Shown here: one piece after another, positions 37,585-49,290 of the stretch | Position numbering within the stretch: position 1 is the stretch's first letter | How the letters are laid out: each line of letters begins with the position of its first letter | DNA from: Sclerodactyla briareus | Taxonomy: Eukaryota; Echinodermata; Holothuroidea; Dendrochirotida; Sclerodactylidae | Assembly (NCBI GenBank): GCA_026419785.1 | Contig: JAODTK010001054.1 | Coordinates: forward strand, 1-64,000 | Direction of reading: 5' to 3' | DNA: 64,000 bases | Made by a program: the position numbers and the translations under genes | Notes under the pieces: model-generated | The model's input: only the letters and a program-made list of their open reading frames with translations | What the model was told of the DNA's origin: nothing | Database searches by the model: none

Positions 37585-40500
37585 GTAAGTATACTAGAAA
37601 TGAGCTTAATGAGGCTAATCACAGTTGGAAGTACGCACCGCTGACTATGCTGCCTATTTCAAACACTGTCACCACTTTCGAAAAACTAACCAATTCATTC
37701 CATGTTCTAAAGTATTGTTGATGCGTATGAGGAAATCTGTTGAAGTTTAGGATGCTGATAGAATGTGTAACTATGTTTGTTGTTTTTCTCCAAAAAGTTT
37801 TGTAGCCCAATTGTCTGCTACGTCGAACGGTTATTTCATTACCTGTAACCTTATTACTTCATTGTCACGATTAAATAATGATTTTTATTGCTAGCGTACG
37901 AGTTTCATTTCATTAGGAACGGAAGGAGAAATACGAGGCCTATGCCACGAGGGTAGTATACCAATTTTAGGTTGGAGGCGGTTTGTCATAATCATGCAAT
38001 TAAAGACTATCGGTACTGCGACATAAAAATTGTGCCTCGAAGGACTTTACATATATAAACCCGACCAGTCCGCAAACTTGAGGATCTAGGAGAAGAAGTA
38101 GCGGTTAGCAGCCGGAGCATAGCGTTGGTAGTTGTGTGAGTTATCACAAGTCAATCAAGGGCACCTTGGTAGTGAGTAGGGGACACAAAGGAGATGCGCA
38201 TTATCTAAGCCTTAAGGTTACATCAACCCTCATGCGGATTAATATCTTTGGTATATTTTCTGAGGACGCTCATTGTCGATTCCCGTCCATAGATCTTTGA
38301 TATTTAATGTACTCCACGATATGGCCGATGACTGGCATAGCTTGAAGACAAGCGATCCACACTGCTTGAGGTATCCCCATTGACCGTACTAAAGGGACAG
38401 GCTTACCAAAATGTCACAGTCGTTTGCGATTATTCGTGGTCACGTGATCATCTGACTGGTCTTGAGTAAGTTCCTACTTCTTTTCGATTGGGCTGCATAA
38501 TTAAATAGGAGCCATTTTGCCCGCACATCTCCAAGAGAAAGCTTGTCTCAACTTCGCTGGACTTAGCTGGGATTTCGTAAATGTTTGACAGCCTAAGTAG
38601 GCCCCGGGTAATCATGAGAATGAAGTAATTTTACTTGCTTCATCGGGTGACAACCGCACAGAAGCGTCAAGAAATATGAGAAGCACTCTAAGGTAAAGGG
38701 AACTATGCATGACCAACCAAAAGATTGAGAACGCAGATTAACGTGTTCTCGATGTTTCTATATACACCGAGTACCCAAGGGGAACGGATCAGATTGAGAA
38801 TGAGATTCCTTGTTCCTCGGTTACTGTGCCAACATACACTGAGGGACGTCTGGGTGGACTACCATTTGCGCTAAGGATTCCATGTTTTCGAAACCTGGAG
38901 ATATCACAAGTTCGTAGGCAGAATAAAAAGTCCCCCTTCAACATACTTCGCATTCTACGGTTCTTACGCCCATTTGTTACTTAGAAGAAAGAAAACACAA
39001 TGTTCATTCATTTCTCCCCAGATTGTAACCGGGCAATTCGGGGAAATAAAACGAGGGAAGGTGAGGTAATGTAAGATGTGCCCCGTCAACTTGCTGAATA
39101 GATCAGGCCACTTCGGTACGATCCAGACTGTTCGCAATTGTGGATTTTGCAAAAAGTCCAACAACAAATAACTTTGTTTGAGCGCAACAAACCCTCTCGA
39201 ACGCGGAAATACGGTAAAACAAGAGAAAAGGCTATAAGTGTTTTTTATTTTTAGGCAGATGTTGGTGGACAGAAAGTTACAGTGAGATATATGTTGAACA
39301 TAAAACACAACAAAATAGGTCTCATTGATTTATTGACACAGTCGAGAGATCGAGTGTGACTGGGTGTGTGGATGTATGTGTTGTGATGATGTGTGTGTGT
39401 TCGAGGAGTAATGCATGGCCTGTGATTATGATAACTCAACCCCACCTGGAGAATGACACTCATTCTTGGTATGAGGGCTACCATGATGCGGAATGACACT
39501 GATTTGTTTTGTTTTTGTTTTTTTTGGGGGGAGGAGGGAAATCAAACTCATCCGAGGTACCACACGGAGTAGTTAGACCTATCGTTTTGGGGGCAGGTGA
39601 GGTTATATGAGTTCCAAAGCGGATACCTGGGACTACGGGTGGTATGTCAGGATGCTTGACCCGATCGAGCTGAAATTCGGCATGCATCTTCCTTACGTGG
39701 GTACCAAGAACATATATTGTGGTATAGATTGGGGTCATTTTCTGTTTGAGGAAAAGAGTGGAAAATTCTCGGAAATAGATATTTTGAGGAAATATTGGTT
39801 GGGATCACGATAACTCGAACTGAGAAGGGTGATGCTCATACTTGCTAGGCGGGATTCCCATGATGGGTACGGGAACCATATTGAGGTGGGGTCGGGTCAC
39901 AAGGCAATGAGATCACAGGGGCAAATAGTCTGGAAGCCTTGTGATCCAGAGTGCTGGCCCCGATCAAGCTGAAATTGGGCATGCAGCTTTCTCTAGGGAG
40001 ATATAAGAACTCTATTGTCCCCAGTAAAAAAATGTATATTTTTGCAATTTGGGATTGTGAAAACCCACCCGTTACTAGGGCATTATGTATTACCCCATTG
40101 ATGGGATAGCCCTACATTGAACTACTGTTTGGAGTAGGTCAGTCAGTAACCATTTGATGCCCCCAGAAGTCAAAGTCCTCGAAACCGTGTAATAAAATAG
40201 GAAATAAATTGTAAGAAATACTGTATGAATGAGCTGGGAGAGTTACTAATCGTATTGTCTGGAATAGGTTAACAGAAATGAGTCGAGGAATCATTAAGCT
40301 TTTGGGTTTCGGGTTAAACGAAGGTTGGTTAATTCATTAGTGAGCATGAGTGTTAATATAGCCCGATAACTGGCTACCTAAGAGCCCTGGTTATGATTAT
40401 CATTGGTCTACCCAAACACGTATGCCTAAGTAATTCTTAAGAATACTTGAAGACGTCACCTGAAAAAGACGCTCAGCTTATTTTGTATCGTACGCCCTCG

Positions 40501-42345
40501 GCGTTTCGCTGCCTGATAGATGTCTTGTTCATTGGTGTTGTAAGTTAGATGTCTCTCCCATATAAAACATAGCTTTGTTGACACATATCAACGGATTGTA
40601 CATTTGGGCAACTGTAGGTCCTTGTAGGCGTTAACCAAAATATTACGACAAAGTTCAAACTTTGCATACAGCAACTCTTTAACAAGAGAACACCTCTACT
40701 CTGTCCGTTATATGTCCTTTTCTGTGCGTGACCTTAACAATGTACGGATAACAATGTCTATGCACCTAGCACTTTACAAACGCAATTGAGTAGGGGGCAT
40801 CAACGAGACTTGAGTACGTGCCGCATACCTTCGAGCTAGCCAATCCATTAATCAGCAGGGGCGGTCGCACGCAGGCCACGTCTGCAAAACGTCCCCATCC
40901 ACTAGACCTCAGCAAATGCGCAGCCTCGATTCGCAGACAGCCCATTTAAAAACGCGTGAAACGAGTTAATTTCCATATAATATATCCTGTTAATGACCGT
41001 GTCGTTCGAGTTTCCCCTCGATAATGGGACAATGAGATATTACTGTATGGGTTATAAGTTATCCATGGGGTATAGCTGTCCCGACTGAGCCGACCTCTTT
41101 AAACGTTTTCGCATATCTTTTAGGTTTTGTCATAATATTTGCTCTCTCTATATTATCACTTATTTTGCTGATCGTAATCACCTTCCCACAATATCATCAG
41201 TTTCTGGGCGGGCTGGCTCCGCCAACGAAAGCCCCCCCCCACACTTGCTCAATGCCTGGGGGGGGGGGGGGTGTGGGATACCAATCTAGCAACCCTACTG
41301 TCTTCTGTTTCAGTGAGCTACTACTCCCTTCGCAGGCAAATACCCAGTGGCGTCCTTTTTTTTTTTTTTTTTTTTCACATACACTCGAGGCGATTCAAAA
41401 ACGTTCTATTTTCCTCCCGGCACCTTGGTACACGTGGTAGGGTTGTAAATCGTTTGTGAGATATATTTTTCATGTATAGTCAAATACATGTTCCATCCTC
41501 TCAAATTTATTGGGCCATCATCCAGTGTAGCAGAAACTCCAAATTGATTCTCTAATTGTTCAAACAAGTTAAATAATGTATTTATTAATCCCGTCAATAT
41601 TGTACTACCCCTGGAGACCCCGTGGCTACGTTACAAGGTCCTATAACGAAGCTATGGAGCCACCGTGTGGTATTTCCTCAATCGGCGCCCGATGGAACTA
41701 TTTGCACAGCCCGCGCTGTCCACTGAAACTTGTCACAATTCGATTCCCAGCACACACATCTGCCGATGCAGTTTTCGAATTTCAACCGACTGGCTCCGCC
41801 TTTCCCCTGTGACTTTGACAACTAGTGGATGGCTGCTTTTAGGAGGAGGGTGTCTTGCGCGGCCATTCGAACAAGCGTCAATATCGTCTCACAACCGTGC
41901 CGTTTGAATTACGCGGTCGCAACAAATCCGTCCTCAATATACCCGGAAAAACCGGTATCGTGGTTTGGTATATAATGTGAGGGACGACGGGATTTATAAT
42001 CTGCAATGAAAAAGCGTCCGCTGCAAAACCCCGGTGTTGCGAAACGGGCATTGGGCTGAATTGAATCAGGAATGAAATCGTGGCGTACAACCTACCCTTA
42101 AGTCCAACACTAGCACTCTGACATGCACAGGCCTGGGAGATGATCCTGGTGTAGGGGGGGGGGGGGGGGTGGGGCTCGCACCGATATTTGACAAATCGCC
42201 TGTTGACTTCGATTTTCCACCGTCTGCAGCACTTATCGGGAAATCAGGTCATTTCTCACAGCCGATATTTAAACGATCCGCCCCTGTCGGGTGTAGTTGC
42301 TTTCGATTTTTTTTTTTTTCAACACTGTTTTCTCTTTCTTCTTAG
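37585..42345. other. No supported gene; repeat-bearing intron or intergenic sequence
   Basis: Contains a duplicated block at about 39.42-40.03 kb, C/G and T runs near 41.23-41.37 kb, and a G run near 42.16 kb. If the 37.4-kb exon belongs to the sulfotransferase gene, this is its intron. Confidence 0.4.
39425..40030 (+). repeat. Diverged tandem or dispersed repeat with GATAACTC and CTGAAATT cores
   Basis: GATAACTCAA at about 39.43 kb recurs as GATAACTCGAAC at about 39.81 kb, each followed by a diverged TCATxCTTG...CATGATG segment. The block CCGATCGAGCTGAAATTCGG at about 39.66 kb recurs about 300 bp later as CCGATCAAGCTGAAATTGGG. Two diverged monomers of a non-coding repeat are the simplest reading. 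Confidence 0.6.
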
Positions 42346-42457
42346 ATATGTTATATATACCAACAATGTCCCAAAGTGCGGATCCAGGAGCCTTGCTACC
42401 ACCTAAGAAGTACACTCAAGCGAAAGGGACCGAAGGATCCCCATAAAACGAATAGAG
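42346..42457 (+). CDS. Sulfotransferase exon with 5'-PSB loop
   Basis: After the polypyrimidine acceptor TTTCTTCTTAG the frame reads YVIYTNNVPKCGSRSL. It then slips by one base, and the continuation YHLRSTLKRKGP runs to the donor AGAG|GTGAGC. VPKCGSRSL corresponds to the PAPS 5'-phosphosulfate loop of the family (compare VPKTGSTS in heparan sulfate 2-O-sulfotransferase). Confidence 0.78.
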
Positions 42458-45400
42458 GTGAGCAGAGGCATATATTTTATGCCCGGCAGTCGGAGTGGGA
42501 AACGGTGATAAACGCAAATATTTCGAAACAAACGCGGCCGTGAACAAATATTGTTGGATCAGGCGCGATACCTATAATTTCTCCTTCTCGACCATACAAC
42601 TTGTGGCATGCCATGGTACGTATACTAATACCTCTGAAAACACTCTGGTCTATGACCTGGAATCGAATGAGGAAGACAGCTGCCAGAAAAGAATCAAATG
42701 TATTACTAGATATTTCTTTCCTTCTGGGGGTGATTGATTAGTTTGAAGCGTCCTCTCTCTTGTATGGCCCAGTCAATTTGACTTTGAGTGCGTCTTTAGA
42801 GTGTATCGCTTATACAAGAGTTCAATCAAAAACAAAAAGGTGATTTCGTTATGTCCGAGAGCTAAACCGTTAACACAAACTACTTTGCTCCTGCCGTTTA
42901 TTTTATTCTTTCCTACTTTGTAGAAGGAAAAGCGACACACAGTCAGGGAACTTAGGAGGATTTGAGAGTGTCCCCCCCCCCCACCCTTTTTCTCCCCAAC
43001 CTTTGCTTTGGTCACATGCCCTTCATAGAACTGAACAGGTGAGTCCATGGACCACTATGTCCTTCCTTCACATGTGAACAATGTAGTCTGAAACTTACGA
43101 GACCTACTCTCGATTCAAATTTTTTGAACAGTTTTCTTTTCCTTTTTTTCTTGACGAAGTCAGAGGAATTATGCCGTTAAGAAAGTGTAATGTATGTAAT
43201 GTATGTATGTATGTATGTTGTATGGATGTAGTATGTATGTAGTATGTTGTATGTATGTATGTAGTATGTTGTATGTATGTATGTATGATGTATGGATGTA
43301 GGTATGTATGTATGTATGAAGTATGTATGTTATTATGTATGCAACGTGACGCCTAGCCGTGTTAACAAGATAACTCAAGCCCACCGGGAGGAAGTCATAC
43401 TTGATAAAAATGGGTTTTGCATAAGGATGAGTACATGATCCAGTCGTTTTTTTGACATCAGGGCATAGGCCATTGATGGGCAAAATTCGGAAACATAGAC
43501 TAATCTACTGGCCGTTTTCTGTAGAATGTTAAGTAATCCTATTGCAATGGAAAGTTGTTCATATTATTTCCTAGGCTTTTAGAACGCTTAAGACAAGGTG
43601 CCGTTTTCTATTCGAAGTGGAGAGTTCGTGCATCACCGGCCCCTAAATGTCTTGAAGTGTATTCAAGAGGTTTGCACCATCTTACGCAGATATCGTCATA
43701 AGGGGCCTTCTCACCTGGCCAGACGTCACCAGTGGTGTCCCAAAGGGTCGCTTATGGGTTCGCCTACTCTTCCTTAGGGCATATGTTATTGATCCCGATG
43801 ATTCTGTGCAATCCAGATTTAAAATATCTGTGGACGACACTGAGTGACTTCGAATGATGATTTTGCAAATTGTTCAATAGGACTTTATGCAATGTCCGGC
43901 TATCATAACGCCACGCGCCTTTCAGTTTAAATGGTAAGCATTTCAAGTGGTAAAACTCAGAAACGGGTATTGATTCTTTCTCGGCTTGAATTGAACGCAC
44001 TTTTCCGTTTTTCCCCCTTTGACAAAGACATTGTTGCCCTAAGCTCTGTGTAAGCAGATATGGTAGACCTTACCCTAAATTATGCGTGGCAAGTTTTGAA
44101 TCCGTATTCTCCCAAAGTCTGCTAATTGGGGCAGTCCAAGGATATCTGGGAGAAAAAAGGTGCTGTCCGCGGAGATTTGCCGTATGAGATACAATGCAGC
44201 AAAGGTCTGGGGTCACCACTCTCGCACGTAATATGGTTTGTATCAAAAGTACAAGTATTGAGTTGTACCAGAAGTATGACCTCTTACAGAGTTGTGACCT
44301 TATTACAAAGTGGGTGGTGTTTACCAATGATGAATCAGTTACACGATTATTGTAAACCTTTTGTTCTCTTTTCCGTGATCGGACCCGGTATATATTAACT
44401 GATCGTGATCCAGTGGAGCGGTTCATATCACGTTCTCACTTCGCTCGTAACGTGCAAGGGTGGAATCCTCCGAACCCCGATGTTTTAGCAAAAAGGTAAG
44501 CCAGGCCGCCCGTATACACAATATATAATATAATAGATATAATAGATATATATATATATAATATATATATATATATATAGATATATATATATAATATTAT
44601 AATATATATATATAATATAATATATATTATATATATATATTATATGACATGTGCTGGTTGCTGGAGGTTGGAATTTTACAGCAGAGTTGTGTGTTTATTT
44701 TGCGAATGACGGAGATGCAGTGCAGTCACAACAATTATGTACCACTAGTGATTAGAACTATGGTTAACTTCGGGAACCACCACCCCCTAGTGAGAGTACG
44801 CGAAAATGTGTTCGAAAACAACTTCAGGCCATTCGCCGCCCCCAGTCTAAGGACCTTGTTAACTCACCAGTAATATTACGGTTTACTGGATTACCCACTC
44901 ACTCACTCATGGGTTATGATCCGTCCGACACACAAAACCCTTTAATTTGAATATAGTCTCTCTGGCCCCCCCCGTGCCCCTGTCACGTCTCACCCCTATT
45001 TTCGGAGTCATTGGGACGCCAAATGTAATGAACCCCACAATAATGCCCCATAGTTGCTAAAGCCACTAAGCTCTTTAAACGTCTCTGTATGAATTTTCAA
45101 CCCTGCCCCCCACAGTTAAAGAAAATGCCTTATAACAAATGTCGCCCACCCAAACTCGCTATGTCATCCCAAGTGCGGTCTCCGTACACGTCAATAATAA
45201 AAGAAACTTGAAATGGTCAAAACAGAGCTGGTTAGATTGTTACCCCAGGCGTTTATCGCGCATGATAGTGTTAGTGAAATCCCGTCCTCCCTAAAATGGA
45301 AAACATTTGAGCATAGACGAGATTTTATAGAGATCTTCTGACATGTCACAAAATCCGCCAGCCACGAAAGGATGTCCCACACACAAGGCCATCTTCATTC

Positions 45401-48400
45401 CCCACTGGTGGACACCAGGGGTCTACATTGAGTCTTTAAAAAACGTGGTCTGTCGTGTCAATGCCGCTGGGGGCTCCTCTTTCCAAGGACCCTGCGTAAA
45501 TGGAACAACCTTCTCCAAACAGTGATGGGCTGGGTAAGTGAAAACAATGTTATTCAAGAGGGCAGTGGACACCTGGGTGAGCCAATAGATTCGTCTTCCC
45601 TACACACCAACTATCCTCCATCAAATGCCTTTTGGGGGCGATTTGGAGTACTTCCTCCTGAAGATGAAGACAACTATTTTTTCCTTTTCAGAGCTCGGGG
45701 CGTTCCATTGGAGGAATTTCTTAACAATGAAAGCTACCCAAAGTCAGTTCCTTTCATGACACATTTGTTCTCAGAAGAGCAATATTGGGAGGTGTATCTT
45801 TATCTCACAATAGACATAAATATTATTAGGCCTTATTTAAATGATCAATTGATATCAGTTCGCTACGCATGCTGTTTCAGAATATTCTGTTCGGTCATGC
45901 TTATGCGCCTGTATATGTTAGTGTTGTGCGTATGAAAATAGATGTGTGTCTTTGGTGTGCTGCCTGTGAGCGTGTTCATGTAAATTGTCACTTGTGAACA
46001 AGATAACTCAACCTCACCAGGATGAATGAAGTTCATGCGTTGTATGTGCATTTCCTATTGAAGGCTGTTTCACACTAGTGCGTACGATACAATAAATTTA
46101 CCGGATGCCGAGTTGAAAGTGTTATCTTCAATAAGATTGTTTCACCTTGTGCGCTACGATCCATACGGTCATTTTCATCGTACTATAAATTCATCGGATG
46201 CGATGAATTGCCCAATGCCGTCGTGAACGCCAATTCTTTAAAGAGTATGCGACGACTAAACTGGCTATTGGAGTAACGTTTTTCATGAATAAGTTATCAA
46301 ATGGGGTTTTCGATTAATGCAATTGGGCAGTGACGTCATCCATGACAGACCTTAGCCTCTGACTGACCGTTCGCGGCCGGGCGCAATTCCCCACCAACAT
46401 AGACTTACAGAACCATGATTTTATTTCGAATCGAGGATGCCCTCGGTTATAACAAGTAGCGTGCCAGCGAGGGGATGAGGAGGGGCCGTGTTGTTCGGCG
46501 TCCACCAAGCTCATGTGACACGCACAAGGCAGAAGATATGCGATTGATATTGGAGTGGCCAGGGGAGGAGGCGCGTGGTTGTTCGAGAGGGGGCAGGGGA
46601 GAATTAGATTTCATACGATCTGCCATTCTAGAAATTCTACCGCATTACGAAAGAGGAAGGGGTCGATCCACAGCCTATGCCGTCTTTACGGGAACTTCGC
46701 CTAACCCTCGTGGGAAGAGGTTGGAAAAGAACAACGAGGAAGGCAACAGGGTATTAAGCTAGGGAGGTGGGGGGGGGGCGGCGGGGCCGGCCATAATGCG
46801 ATCGACTCCTAATTAATAGCAGGGTACACAGGTGGAAGCCGTAGGGCATATTGTTACATGACTTTGTCTGGACAGGATAACCAAGTTGAGTGTTTTCCAG
46901 ATATTAAAATGTGCTTCCAAGACTTATATTAGAGACGCCGTCAATGCCCTTCCCCACCCAACTTTTCGTTAAGGGTTTTAACCACCGCCAGCGAAGCCGA
47001 AGCGAAGCGAGGCGAGGCGAACGAGGCCGCGATTGGTAATATAGTAATTAAAACAATGGTCACAAAATCGCTCGGAAGTTTCAACCACCGCCAGCGAGCG
47101 AGGCGAAGCGACTCGAGCTGTTCGCTAGGATCGATCGCACATATGTTGGACCCATTTATTTCGCTCGAATCGCTGAAAGAGCTACACGTGCACGGGATCT
47201 TTTTTGATGTTTCAGTGGCAGGATAAGCAGTAGTGCACGTATGTAGGCTTCTTTGTATGTATGGGTAAGGTTATGATCTACCGATAATTAGGTAAATATT
47301 CAAATGGCAGCGGCAATCAGCACTGAAGAGTTTCCAGAGTTTGGTAAAGCATTGACAAAGGAGGCATGGCGAATAGTAAGTCACCCACACTTCCGGGGGA
47401 TTCTAACCAAAGGTTGTTAGGTGTGAGTACATGCCATAACCACTCTGCCAACGCCCCTGTTCCCATCCTAGCCTTCACCCCAAGTTCCAGTACGTCTGTT
47501 GCCATAGAGGTTCAGTCATTTTGGCGACCGAGATGCGTGGTGCAGTGCAGTAACCAGAGTGTTCTATCGTTGATTTTTCCTTCCACATGACGATACGCAC
47601 ACCACTAACGCCCTCACTGGGACATATGAAAGAAATAGAACAAAATAAAAATAGCCAACCTCCGTTATATACGATGACGAAATAGTTCGTTCGTGCAACT
47701 CAATCGAACGTGTCGGATATACCGGAAATAGTCGTGAAACTTTTCTAGATTCTCTCTCATAGGACCTTTTCGCAATAGCATATTGGCTCTGCACTGTGGG
47801 ATCGTTTTGATGTCATTCTGGGAGACTTGTTCAGGGGGCTGTTTTGTGTTAACATTGCATTGGAAAAAAACGCGAAAATCTAACAAAAACAGGAAAAAAA
47901 ATATTGTCTGTGCATATTCTCTCAAAATTGATTATGTTGTCCCCGATAATTTTATACATCTTTATCGTGACAAATCTGACTAAATGTGCGATTTCGCTAG
48001 TAAAAATCAATTTTATCTGCTTAATTTCCTATTTGGCCTTCCATAGATTCCCATTTGCCCCCATAGCTAGACCACAATGCATTGCGAGAGGCTATTTGCG
48101 AAAAGGCTAATGTCACTCATAAAGTGGTTGTTTCCCCCTATCTCAGCCCCCCCCCCCCCCGAGTGTTGATGTGGTGCACCCACTGTCGTCGTTTTTATAC
48201 GCGCCCACCACAAGATGAATGCAGCTACGCGCTTGTTTTTGTTTTTGTTTTTTTACTATAAAAGCAGCCAACTGAGAACGTAAAATGGACGTCCCATTCT
48301 CTGAGCTGTTATTCGCGTCGCAGTGTGAAAGCACCATCGAGCGGTCACATCGCCAGAGCGATGAAACGATCGCTTCGCTTCGCTTCGCTGGCGGTGTGTA

Positions 48401-49256
48401 TGCACCTTTAGACTGAGGTGGATATTGAATGTGTTCTTGGCTACCTCACTCCGCCGTATCCTTGGATACCGCTGCCGATCTGGGTGTCCAACGATAGGGT
48501 AACCTAGGGAGCGGGACTGGTGAGGTCAGCTGCCTGATTCGTGATCGTCAACTGTGCTTCCATTCCTTGGGCAGATGTTCTCCACGGGACCCCCTTGGGT
48601 CACGGCCGTCGAGCCTTGGCGGCTACGTAGCTTGGCACAACTGCGCGGGTACCTCGAGGAGTTAAGAGGGAGGGAAAAGGCTCAGCCTGTTCGCTTTGGC
48701 TCAGAGGAGGCTAGCTAATTGGAAGCGGCGGGGGTGGATGTGGCTAGGTGCCTTCCAGACATGCGCTCCCGTGAGTGATTGTGCTTTGGGCAAGATGAAT
48801 CGTGAGGAAATTCATGTATGGAATGAAGGTCAGTGTTGTCCAGGAAACAGGTGAATCAGGTGCCCCTAGTGTGATGTCTCCATGACTAGAGAAGAGGTTG
48901 TAACTGTTGTGGCTTGCATTGAAATGGGTCCATGAACACGATTTAGCGCCTCCTACAAGTCCTGAGAAAGACACAGGCTTCAAATTGCTTTGAAATTACA
49001 ATTCTTGATATTCGAGAATTCTGCCGACCAAGCTATTCCACTGCTTGAGGCGACAATAGGGAGAACTTGTAGTTTTCTCAACCAAACAGGTGCTAAATGG
49101 GTAACCTGTGTCAAGGCGCAATTCGGTGCAGCATATACCTACGTTTGTGTGGGACCAACTGGTTGTGTCCAATGACCAGGGTAATTTGTGAAGAGCACTT
49201 GACGGGACACCATGTTAAGTTGCGCTATATGAATTCCAAAAAGTGTAGTATATATT

Positions 49257-49290
<34 letters not shown>

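Noticed and set aside
43720..43760. Second PAPS-binding VPKGS loop of a sulfotransferase
   Set aside because: The surrounding TSGVPKG...LLF...DDSVQSRFK...VDDTE pattern is that of a LINE reverse transcriptase.
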